Assembly (NCBI RefSeq): GCF_014839805.1 | Contig: NC_051135.1 | Coordinates: forward strand, 10,109,291-10,173,290 | Direction: 5' to 3' | DNA: 64,000 bases | From: Manduca sexta | Taxonomy: Eukaryota; Arthropoda; Insecta; Lepidoptera; Sphingidae | In this document: positions 54,515 to 64,000 of the stretch, piece after piece | Layout: each line of letters begins with the position of its first letter | How positions within the stretch are numbered: the first letter of the stretch is position 1 | Notes under the pieces: model-generated | The model's database searches: none | The model's input: only the letters and a program-made list of their open reading frames with translations | Told to the model about the DNA's origin: nothing | Made by a program: the position numbers and the translations under genes

Positions 54515-54665
54515 CTTATGTTTACGCGAAATTTCAACATTGAAAAAAAAAACTAGTTAACAGATTTTTCCGCGATTTTTGGGGCGGACTCTATCCCGTG
54601 ATTATGAAGCTGCATTTTATAGCGCCAGGAGTAAAAATTAAACAGAAAATCGCGAAAAGAAACCT
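54515..54665. repeat. Palindromic element, TTTACGCGAA family, diverged copy
   Basis: It begins GACTTATGTTTACGCGAAAT. The mirrored core is degraded (GATTTTTCCGCGATTTTTGG against GAAAATCGCG). Confidence 0.5.
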
Positions 54666-55025
54666 TTAAATATTCTTTAATGCACTTTAAAATACTATTA
54701 TTTTATGAATAGCAATGAAACGTATATTTTATTGTAACAGTTTTGGCTTTAAACAAATTGGTTTAACTTATCTCCTGTATTTATAATTCAAGTTAAAAAC
54801 TAAAGTAATAAATTGTATCTAAATACGAAATCACGCTCGTGCCGACCATTTTGTTCGGAACTTTACGTGCAAAAGTTATAATATGGAAATCACTTTTATG
54901 TTACTTGTTAGGAACACGGTATTGTTATCTCAGAAGGTTTGTATCCTTTCATTTGCATAAAGTTTGTTTGCCAATTTTGATTCTAAGATTTTTGTTGAAG
55001 ATTTTGTTTTGGTGGTAATTTATAT

Positions 55026-55150
55026 AATATATAAAAATAAATGTGTATGTATGTTCCTAATGGAATCCAAAACGACTGAAGCGATTTCAATTATTTTTTA
55101 AGTAATCTTTAAATTATTCCAGCGCGTTCCTATGAAGTTTGGTAGCGAGC
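55026..55150 (+). repeat. Possible Helitron-like 5' fragment
   Basis: TATATAAAAATAAATGTGTA, then ACGACTGAAGCGATTTC and GGTAGCGAGCGGACC. It is similar in plan to the start of the 55411 and 43256 elements. Confidence 0.35.
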
Positions 55151-55410
55151 GGACCACGAGAAGTTATTGGTCAGCCTGATACTAAGCAGTATCCGCCGCT
55201 TATGGACTAAAGCAATGCCAGATGGACAGCCAAGCCGATGCCTACCAACCTAACTATGATAATTACTCCTATCTGTCGAAGATGGGGCTGGTCGTTAGTT
55301 TAATAATATAAACCTTATTTTATCCTTACTGGTTCAGAGGCTCTCCATACCAATCATTACACATCTGCCTAACCCCTTGAGAATGAGCTTACAAATAAAG
55401 TCGACGAACA

Positions 55411-55694
55411 ATATTTATATATATAAAAATGAATCCCTATTTCCCTTGGTCACGCCATCACGCGTGAACGGCTGGACCGATTTCACTATATTTTGTTTTG
55501 TTGTGTTTGTTCTTGCCAGGAGAAGGTTCTTACGATAGAAAAAAATGCGCGGAAAAATTAAAAAATTTACGAAATCTTAACAAAATTATTAATTTTATAT
55601 AAGTGTCAATTGTTTGAAATAACTGTCAGCGATTGACAGAATGCGCGCTGCAAATTCATAGTTAAGACGGGACAACGTCTGTCGGGTCAACTAG
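55411..55694 (+). mobile_element. Helitron-like non-autonomous element
   Basis: It starts TATATAAAAATGAATCCC, then CACGCGTGAACGGCTGGACC, TTGCCAGGAGAAGG and ATGCGCGCTGCAAATTCAT, ending GGGACAACGTCTGTCGGG...CTAG (55691-55694). A GC-containing 3' hairpin with a CTAG end fits Helitrons known from Lepidoptera. Confidence 0.55.
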
Positions 55695-56153
55695 TCGATA
55701 AATAAAAAAAATATTTTGTCCAAATCAACGTTACCTGCCCATAAACACAATCTATTAACACCAATATTAATGCTTCATGACTGGCTGACCCGGCCGGTGA
55801 ACTTTCTCTATACCCGATACGAAGCTTCTTCGGTTTAGTTTATGTTTTGAATCGTGAATGTTAGACTACACGTATTTATGTTTCAGTTAACTTAAGTAAT
55901 ATTGGCTGAGGAAAGATAAATTGAGAATGTAATTATGTTGCCTTTATTAGTTTTCAATACTTGGGTTCCTACGTCGGGAATGAGAAAAATTGTAATAACT
56001 TACTATAATTAATATCGTTTATTGATAGAGGAAAGTGAACTTTAAAACGGTAGAAGTCAGTTCTAAATAAAAGGTAGTCTATAGCACTCTGGGGTTCTTA
56101 CCCCTTATGAAGCTACCTTTAGCTTCATATTAAAATTATATAATATATATAAA

Positions 56154-56411
56154 TATCAGCCCTATATTATATAATGTCCCACTACTAGGTACAGGCCTCC
56201 TCTGCTACTGAGAGGGATTAGGCCTTAGTCCACCACGCTGGCTTCGTGCGATTTAATAGACTTCACACCCCCTCAACATTCCTATAGAGAATTTTCTCAG
56301 GTATAAAGGTTTCCTCACGATGTTTTCCTTCATCTTTAAAACAAGCGATAATTCACAAAGAATACACACATAATTCTAGAAAAACCAGAGGTGTGTGCCC
56401 TTGGGTTTTGA
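56154..56411 (-). mobile_element. SINE (same family as 5812), head missing
   Basis: Mirror of 5812-6118: ATTAGGCCTTAGTCCACCAC, TATAGAGAATTTTCTCAGG, TTTCCTCACGATGTTTTCC and ATTCACAAAGAATACACAC. It stops before the tRNA-like head, where a different repeat begins. Confidence 0.7.
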
Positions 56412-56735
56412 ACATTATCATAGGTCTCTCATATATGAGAGTCCGTTGTCTGAGTCTGTGAAAGTCTGGGTAGGTACCACCGCAATGTCTATTTCTGCCG
56501 CCAAGCAGCTGTGTGCAGTCACTGTTGTGGTCCTGTTTGAAGAACATTGTAGCCATTGTAACTACTGAACATAATAAGACTTATTTCATGTCTCAAGATG
56601 GCGAGCGCAGTGAAATACCAAACAAGACTTTGTAATTCAAAGTGTTGATGTTTCTACTGTTTATGGTCGGTCGTATCGCTTACCATCAGGCGAACAGCAA
56701 GCTCGTATCGTCATTAAAAGCAATAAAAAAAAACA
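56412..56735 (-). repeat. ATTGCTTTGAATGA family, inverted copy
   Basis: Mirror of 48361-48672, including GTAGGTACCACCGCAATGTC, GAAGAACATTGTAGCC, CGCTTACCATCAGGCGAAC and a terminal A-run. Confidence 0.7.
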
Positions 56736-57180
56736 TATTTTAAAAGCGGATACAGACGACCACAAACTCCTATCTCCGCCCCATTTCACTTATGTAAATG
56801 ATTGTATGTTATTCAAACTGCCACCTCAGTTAATCGACACCATAAAACCATTTCATGGTACACATACTTAACTCACCACACTACTTTCCATTTTACAATC
56901 TCAAAACGTCCGAACCGCGGTATAAAATTCACGTGGTATCTAAGTCGAATGAATTCTCATCAACATATTCCCACGATGATGCACGTGGACAAAACTTTTA
57001 CTTGGTTGTATTTTGTATTAACATTACCTTATACGTTAATACAATGTTCACAATGGAAGAGGAAATAAGATGTCAGACAAATTTGTGTTGTAAGAACTGG
57101 ACATTTACCATCATTATTTAATGCTTTTTATGTTCCTGAATTTAAAGTCTAGTTTTCGGTTGATTTATAATAATTGTTTT

Positions 57181-57335
57181 CTTACGTTTACGCGAATTTT
57201 ACACATTAAAATAAAACTATTTTGCGGATTTTATCGCGGTCCGCCCCGTGACCATGAAATTTTTAGAAACATCAGGAGAAAATTATGGTATAAAATACCG
57301 AAATAAAATCCACAAAATTGTTTTATTTTAATGAT
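57181..57335. repeat. Palindromic element, TTTACGCGAA family
   Basis: CTTACGTTTACGCGAATTTT, AAACTATTTTGCGGATTTTA on the left and ATAAAATCCACAAAATTGTT on the right. Confidence 0.65.
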
Positions 57336-57757
57336 TTACAATTATTATCTTTATATATTCACTAATAAGACTCAGATCGTATCAAAATACTTGAGGCTTG
57401 AGTATTTGGTCCCTTCCTTAAGACCAGAACTATAACCTCCTTCTCCAGATAGTAAACGCTTCATGCCTCAGGAAATGCCATTCATTTTTACGCCATTACA
57501 TTTAACAACCGTGGTTAAGAAAAAGGAAAACTCAAAGAACCTGCACGTCATTGTCAATAGTTTCAAATGTAGACTCGCCACTTATCACGTCTGGGACGTA
57601 AGTATTCGTCGATCGACAAAATGTGGACGTCAATCAAATCTAGCGCGTGCCCGCCTTTTTGTGATAAACAGAGGACATGAAAATGAAATTGAGAACGACA
57701 ATATTTACATATAATTGTGTTAGTCTATGTATACATGGTGAGTTCAAATGTTATTTT

Positions 57758-58130
57758 TTTTACGTGCACGCCAAAATGATTTCACCGCACCTGATGGTAA
57801 GTGGGGTGGGCTCCAATAGAATGTCGATTGACGAGAGATGATTACCTTTTGACAGTCGAGACAATTATGCCGGCCTGTTGGAACCTTTTACGTGCACGCC
57901 AAAATGATTTCACCGCACCTGATGGTAAGTGGGGTGGGCTCCAATAGAATGTCGATTGACGAGAGATGACTATCTCTCGGCAGTCGACACAATTATGCCG
58001 GCCTATTGGAACCGGATATACACAAGCTGATCCCGGAATGCGACATACACGTGTGTCACAATGGCGTATTATAACACCTTATGGACGATGGTTGCTATAC
58101 TGGCAGATATAAAGTATATCCTACCAACAG
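57758..58130 (+). repeat. CCTGATGG family copy with an internal 128-bp tandem duplication
   Basis: Unit 57758-57885 is repeated from 57886 with very few differences. Both begin TTTTACGTGCACGCCAAAAT. Only the second unit continues into the rest of the element (GGATATACACAAGCTGATCC and so on). Confidence 0.8.
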
Positions 58131-58569
58131 CAAAATAATGAAACTTATTTAATGAATATTGATAGTAGAGAATTTAAAACGGAAAGCCGGCAAAATAAAT
58201 GGTGTCGTTCGATGGTAAACGATCTATATTGTCTATGAAGACCCATAGTGAAAAAGAAAATACAGACCTGTCGACCATTAAGAAAACAATATGAATAGGT
58301 AGTAACCGCCTTCGGCAATCTCATTGATTGCATACATCTTTTCAAAAAGTGTTTGGACTTGCCATCAACAATAGTAGAATAATCAAACTTTCATTGTTAC
58401 TATATCAGATGATACAATGATTATTATCACATTAATGTCGGTTTGACGACTGCATACATTTTCAAAACGCAGAACCATTCCCTGTGCAGGTTTTCTCATG
58501 ACGATTTACTTCTCTAAACCTAGTGATGTAATCAATGAACAAACCTAACTTTGACCAAATTAGCAATCC

Positions 58570-58692
58570 CTAATATCGTAATTGTGTCGACTGCCGAGAG
58601 GTAATCCTCTCCCGTCAGTCGACATTCTATTGGACCTAACTTCACTTAACGTCAACTGCATAGGGGTCACTTTGGCGTGAACGTAAAAAACA
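58570..58692 (-). repeat. CCTGATGG family, partial inverted copy
   Basis: AATTGTGTCGACTGCCGAGA, CCCGTCAGTCGACATTCTAT and the terminal TTTGGCGTGAACGTAAAAAA mirror the left end at 57758. Confidence 0.6.
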
Positions 58693-58873
58693 CATCTCAA
58701 CACTGTCTCTAGCTAAACATTCATTAAAAAAACTAGCGTGAGAAAGCGCATGAACAACAGCATGATGCCACCGTTTCACCTATTAACTCAATAATTAAAC
58801 CACAATTAAACGAATGCCAATAGCAAAGCACACCTCGCTTCCTGTTTAGTTAATTAGCTGGTCGGATAATGAT

Positions 58874-58992
58874 TTCTTATGTTTACGCGAATGACATTGA
58901 AGCCTTCGTGACTGCAGTCTTCGAAACGTCGGAAGAAAATTATAGTATAAAAAACCGCAATGAAATCTATAGAAATAGTTTTATTTCAATAG
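58874..58992. repeat. Palindromic element, TTTACGCGAATG family, internally deleted
   Basis: CTTATGTTTACGCGAATG followed at once by the central GAAGCCTTCGTGACTGCAG part and a right half (AAACCGCAATGAAATC). Confidence 0.6.
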
Positions 58993-61341
58993 CTGTTCGA
59001 ATGTTGGAATAGTACGCGCATTGAGTATTAGAAGACCGTTCTTACAATGTTATTGCCAGAATTCTGTTAAACTATTATTTAATGCGTTTTATGTACGTGT
59101 TTGTGTGTATATAAACGTATATTCTATAGCAAATTTCTGTAGAAAACCTAAAAGCAAGCGAGCTAATCCTTTTGAAGGCAATTTACTGAGCTTCATGGAC
59201 TCATGAGTATTTCCAACTAAGGTCTTAAGATGGCGAGCGGTGTGTCAAGTTGTATTATGAATTTTCTGGATGTTATTTAATTATATAATATTTTATAATT
59301 AGTTTAACCATAAAGCGCTTTTTACCGCATAGTTTTTTGAAGTTATTCCTCAATTCATAATTCAAATATGTTTAAATAAAAAATTGAGTGTTAAATTCTT
59401 AATTTACTATAAAATTATTCTAAATGAAAATAAAGTCAAATTATACTATATACTAAATATATTTATAACAATTAATTTTACATAGCAAAGATCAACTGGC
59501 TTGTGAGAGGTCACTTGGTCATCACAAACTTGATACCGAGTTTCGTATTTTAATATCTAGAATCGCATGCCGTGTTATCATATTTGAAAATCTCAATACA
59601 ATGAAAATTCCATTCGGATTATTCAACCTAGGCGTTTGAGTTTACTTCATTTTATTTACGAGAAACAATAATTAGAAATAAAAATAAAAATTTCTATATT
59701 TACTTTAGGCAAATTTTCCTTATTAACTAATTGTCGCAATCTCCTATAAAGCATATAGAATGATTCTGTTGAGTGACTAAGCCCTTCCATAGGAATTTTA
59801 TTTGATTACTAAAATTAAAACATATTTGTTCCGTATTTACACAACCAGGTAATATCAATGTGTAACATAATGTAGATCTGATTAACACATTATTTACTAC
59901 TGTATTAATATTGGGTCTTGAATGGTTCTAGCTACATAATATTGTTACTCGAATTAATATTATGAAACAACACAAGCCCTAGATTTTGGACTATATATAA
60001 GAATACGTAACGTCTTAGATTTTTGATTTCATATAAGAATATATCCTTTTATTTAAGTCCTTCGCATTTCTAGATTTAGAGTATTAATTAAACTGATGCA
60101 GACTTATGTACCAGTTTCACCTATTTTACAATTATGGAAGCATTTTTATATCAGAAGCCACAAGCCACAAGCAAATTCGAAACGCTTTGTGCACGCCAGA
60201 AGTGTTCTGCTCATGGCTTTATTTTTGCTTATTATTAAAACGCAAACGCTACCGTAGCGTTCGCTAGTTATTTCAATATTTATTTTTTCACGTTAACTTT
60301 CATCCGCTGACATTTCGCTCTCAACTTTCCCGACCTTAGGTTTAAAAATTTAATAAATTCATACCGGTACCGTACGCACTAAAAGATATAGCTTTTATGT
60401 TTAGTTTTTGTGGTGTTAGTTGGTGTGAAATATTCGTTGGAATATTTATTTTTGCATACACACAGTCGTATTAACACGATGTTGTCGGATATTAGAAGTT
60501 TAAAAATAGTTTTTAGGAACTTTAGTCTAATTACGACTGCAAATTTATTTAAAAAAAAAAAAAAATTTTTTTTGGGTATCAACTTAATAAACATAAATTA
60601 TTAAATGCAAATTTTATTTTGTTTAAACACCTCTGCAAGGAAATTACAGCAATAACAATAATTAACAAGATGTTAAACATTTTATGTTTGCGGAATACGC
60701 ACAAACTCGTAATTTCGAAGATTTATAGGTGATTAAAGAACACAGACAGCCATGTATAATCAGCCTTACTAAGTATTGTTTTGTTACATAAAACATTGCA
60801 TTTGAAAAACATTTAATTTTACCTTCCGTTATCATGATAATTTAATTAAGTCATTACTAGTTGAAAAACGCGCCGCTTATAGATACCTAATTATATATCA
60901 AATAATTATATTTTATAATAAAGTTTAACTGGGAGTCAATGCACCTTGTTATTTTTCTGTTCCATTAATCTTTCTATCACATTGTTCTTGAGCATTCATG
61001 TGTACGAAACTTATAATTTCTGTTCTGAGCATGCTTATCGGATAAGGAGAGCGGATTAGAGCTATAATTAATTACAGACAATAATAGTCTTGCTTTTAGT
61101 ATGTGATAAAAGTAGCTATAATCGTGTTAAGATCTTTGCCATATTACTTTTTCCTGATAGTCCTAGCTCTCGTACGTTCTTTTCAATTGTTTGATTGTTT
61201 AATCATTTGATAAAAAGAAATAATTCCATACTGCTAAAAAAAGCGGCGATAGTCTAGTTGAGTGTGGAACAGACTGCCAAGACAAATGTCTAGAGGTTTA
61301 AATCCCAAGGGCACACACCTCACTATTCTAAAGATTTCTGT

Positions 61342-61409
61342 GTGTATTCTTTGTGAGAAAACCTGCATACCTGAGAACAGGTATGCAGGTTTTCTCACAA
61401 AGAATACAC
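61342..61409. repeat. Perfect 32-bp hairpin, 4-base loop
   Basis: Arms 61342-61373 and 61378-61409 are exact reverse complements with loop AGAA. Confidence 0.92.
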
Positions 61410-61412
61410 CTC

Positions 61413-61444
61413 TTCCTATAGAGAACTTCTGTTCTCTATAGGAA
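61413..61444. repeat. Perfect 14-bp hairpin, 4-base loop
   Basis: TTCCTATAGAGAAC at 61413-61426 and its reverse complement at 61431-61444, loop TTCT. Confidence 0.88.
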
Positions 61445-61827
61445 TTTCGAGGGTGTGTGAAGTCCAATCCGCACTAGGCCAGCGTGGTGAATTAACGCCT
61501 CAGTAGTAGAGAGAACAGTATATAATACATTGCTGATATTATTATCACATATTATTCATATATTTATTGAAAAAACAAACCCATTTATAAAGTCCATATA
61601 CTACAATCATGAATAACCATCGAGTCAAGTTTCTACTGTGCAATTCTAAACTTATATACCATTTCACATCACATCGATTACTCAGAGCAAATCGATTCGG
61701 TCACACAAAACGACCGATAAAGTAATCAATAGACATTGCGATGTAAATGGGTTAGACGAACCGATTGTGTCTGCAAATTATGCGTTAGATCCGATCTCGC
61801 GAGTGAGATGTCTCTGTTGAAATGTTT

Positions 61828-61872
61828 ATTTGTTCAGTCACTGACATTACGGATATTAGTGACTGAACAAAT
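61828..61872. repeat. Perfect hairpin, 15-bp arms, 15-base loop
   Basis: ATTTGTTCAGTCACT at 61828-61842 and its reverse complement at 61858-61872. Confidence 0.82.
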
Positions 61873-62948
61873 TGTGATTGTATTGACGTCTCTTTTGAAT
61901 TTGTTTACGTAATAAACGACATTGTTAGAAGAGGTGTGCTCGCTTTCGAATTTTGATTTATCTTTATATTTCATGAATTTAAGGAATCAAAATTTTAATT
62001 TATTTTTATAGGTTATAAAACTTATACGGTAATTGTATTTTTTTATAATGAAATTATTAAACTTGCATTTAAATCCATTTGGACGTTTTTATGCATGAAT
62101 AAATTTATATTTTGTTATAGTTACTTTAGGTAATCAGCGAAATAATTGATTTGAGAAGACGGACGCAATATTGTTGACGCAGTTAATTCCGCTTGATTAT
62201 TCGAATCAATTTCTAATGGCAAATCATGTTCTATCGAATCAAATATTCATTTATGTTAATCTATTTTGGTTATATAAATCGTCTAACTTTCAAAATACCT
62301 ACTCAATATATCACAATAACTTTTTTTAAGATTAGAAAGCGATACACAAAAAAAATATTATAAAATCAAATGTCACGATAATATATGTTAATGTACTAAT
62401 ACAACTCAACTTTTCCAGCTTAGTCTGTAATTTATTCAGTCTGAGCTAATGGATATCGATGTACGGTTCCGTTCCGGTGCGCAAGCGCATGTTGCGTAAA
62501 CTTGCCGCTTCGACACGCTCTTGACATTACTCATAATTTTATTTGTAACTGGGTTATGTTAATTTTTATAGAGTGGGAAATGAACAAGTTGGTCAATGGC
62601 GACTGACCACGGCCATTCTTAGTCATTTTAGTATACTAATCGACAATTTATACTTATCTAAGCTTTTAAAAGTTGTGTTTGCATATCACAGATCATTGAT
62701 CCAATTTTGAATAAACTCTCTTTTTAAACGTTCATTGTCTACAATCATTAAGGTTGTAAAACTAGAAATTTCTCTCGTGCTAGCACCACGTGGATGCAGA
62801 TCGAAATAAGTCGTATTTTAACATTTACAATAATAATACACTAAAAAACTTATTGACATAAAACCCGTTACCCATTGATAAATTGAAACGGATTCCTTCG
62901 TGAAAATCCGAGTGCATTAAAGTGAAAATGGCGCAATAAATCATAGTG

Positions 62949-63505
62949 TCGTAGGCGGCGCGAGGGCGGGCGGCGTACGACCCACTAACCGACGATGCGC
63001 TCTAAATGCATACCGGACATATTTCACATGTTTCATTAATTAATTATGAAATTATGAAATAAAAATACATTGTGTAATAATTATTAATTTGGGTATATTG
63101 ATCACGACGGCGATAATAGCGCCCGAGGGCGACAGCGTGACACAAAGGCACGCGAAATTAGTATTTGTCGTTCATTAATAAAGGTATATATATTGAAACA
63201 TGCAGCCAAAAGTACATAGATTATTTAGAGTGTATAGATCTGCTGACAATATTGCAATTCACATTTTACTTGTGAGTGGGAAGTGATATGAAAATACAAT
63301 ATTGCACGATAAAATTGGAGTCGATGATCAATTTAAATGCATGCATATTGGACATATTTCACATGTTTGACAAATTGATTTTTAATTATAAAATTAAATA
63401 TACATAGTGCAATCAATCATAATTTACGTACATTGGCCATGAGGGCGGGCGGCGCTTGGCCTACTGACCGATGCGCTCTAAATGCATGTCAGACATATTT
63501 CAGTG
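62949..63505. repeat. Diverged direct repeats with a GAGGGCGGGCGGCG block
   Basis: GAGGGCGGGCGGCG and ATGCGCTCTAAATGCAT occur near 62962-63010 and again near 63441-63487. AAATGCAT...GGACATATTTCACATGTTT occurs near 63003 and 63334, with a shorter match near 63479. The last two copies are about 145 bp apart; the first is about 330 bp earlier. GC-rich segments alternate with AT-rich ones. Confidence 0.65.
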
Positions 63506-63849
63506 TCTAATTAATTAATCAACTTTAATTGCGTTGCGCTGTATCGCTGTTTTGTGAATGAAGTTTTAATTATATGAATTAGTATGTGCATATTAAGCTC
63601 TTGTATTAAATAAATTATTTATAAAGTAATTTGGGTATAGTTAATAAATACCATTTTTACCTTTGAGATGAATTAGTCTAATATTAAAGATATTAACACA
63701 GCTAACTAAAAATACTATTTTGCCAATCCGATTCAATCCAATAGAGATTATAGGTGATCTCCATTCCTAATCTTCATATTCAATTTAATAAACATCCAAT
63801 AAAACGTACCGCTTTATTTTCAATAAGCACCGTAAATGTTCCAGCAAAA

Positions 63850-64000
63850 CACACTCACAGTTCGCACAAAACCCACTGTAACACGCACGTGCGCACGCGG
63901 CTTCAGTGATATCGCGCGTGGATGCGCGCGCGCCGGACGGAGAGTGACAAGTGGTTATTGCGCAGGTGCCAACCTCCCTCTAACAAGGTCGCGCGCCCCT
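63850..64000. promoter_or_regulatory. CpG-rich edge, possible promoter or first exon
   Basis: A dense CG patch (CACGCACGTGCGCACGCGGC, then CGCGCGTGGATGCGCGCGCG) stands out from AT-rich DNA and continues to the window end. It could be the promoter or 5'UTR exon of the - ZP gene or of a gene to the right. No start codon or splice pattern decides. Confidence 0.25.

Larger units (their letters stand above)
61242..61544 (+). mobile_element. SINE (same family as 5812) with internal snap-back duplication
   Basis: Head GCGGCGATAGTCTAGTTGAG, a TTTAAATCCCAAGGGCACAC block, then two hairpins (61342-61409 and 61413-61444), the core CGCACTAGGCCAGCGTGG and the 3' end. The two sister copies in this window lack the inverted arms, so these were added after insertion. 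Confidence 0.75.
38371..64000. other. 25.6-kb gene-poor region upstream of the - ZP coding start
   Basis: No open frame here looks coding. The content is AT-rich DNA with many repeats, listed separately. GC-richer unique blocks occur at about 42270-42720, 45940-46130 and 46310-46830; the last two may be decayed mobile elements but I cannot classify them. Since the signal-peptide exon has a splice acceptor before it, one or more 5'UTR exons and the promoter of the - gene may lie here. Confidence 0.5.

Noticed and set aside
57121..57714. Open frames of 60-88 codons near 56.8-57.7 kb
   Set aside because: AT-rich chance frames, partly within repeats; no homology visible.
38371..64000. CRISPR arrays, operons, phage or prokaryotic features
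   Set aside because: Repeats here are dispersed or inverted, not regularly spaced direct repeats, and the gene structure is eukaryotic.

Overview
The window reads as an arthropod nuclear genome, most likely a moth or butterfly. It is AT-rich, the genes are split by GT-AG introns, and the introns and flanks carry repeats of lepidopteran style: an RTE non-LTR retrotransposon with an ATC-repeat tail, two tRNA-derived SINE families, Helitron-like elements ending in CTAG, and several foldback families. I see no bacterial, viral, CRISPR or operon-like content.

Two protein-coding genes can be supported, and both encode zona pellucida (ZP) domain membrane proteins of the insect apical-matrix class. 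The first is on the + strand. Nine coding exons are visible from 161 to 23253 and encode 536 residues. The 5' end with the signal peptide lies left of the window. It has a complete ZP domain, an acidic and proline-rich linker, an RRRR furin site, an Ala/Gly-rich transmembrane helix and a short cytoplasmic tail. Sequence flavour places it in the miniature/dusky/dusky-like group. The second is on the - strand. Its ATG and signal peptide are at 38364-38314, a linker exon is at 29656-29434, and one large exon at 28685-27252 holds the whole ZP domain, furin site and transmembrane helix. This exon carries a one-base frame break near 28136-28140, after which the conserved protein resumes in the next frame. 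The genes are convergent, with stop codons about 4.0 kb apart.

Layout: 1-23.3 kb is the + gene, with large introns holding SINEs, foldback repeats, an unexplained GC-rich minus-strand island (8.65-9.3 kb) and a roughly 3.03-kb decayed RTE (11310-14341) flanked by a 10-bp target duplication. 23.3-27.25 kb is the convergent spacer. 27.25-38.4 kb is the - gene. 38.4-64 kb has no supportable gene. It is presumably the 5' side of the - gene (5'UTR introns or promoter) and is packed with repeats, ending in a GC-rich promoter-like edge and diverged tandem repeats at 62.9-63.5 kb.

Both proteins would be secreted to the apical surface, cleaved by a furin-type protease, and polymerise in the matrix that shapes cuticle. 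That is family knowledge, not something the DNA shows. Beyond the genes, the most unusual signal is a set of near-perfect, short-loop inverted repeats. One has clearly arisen inside a SINE, because sibling copies in this window lack it. I found no convincing new biological system.
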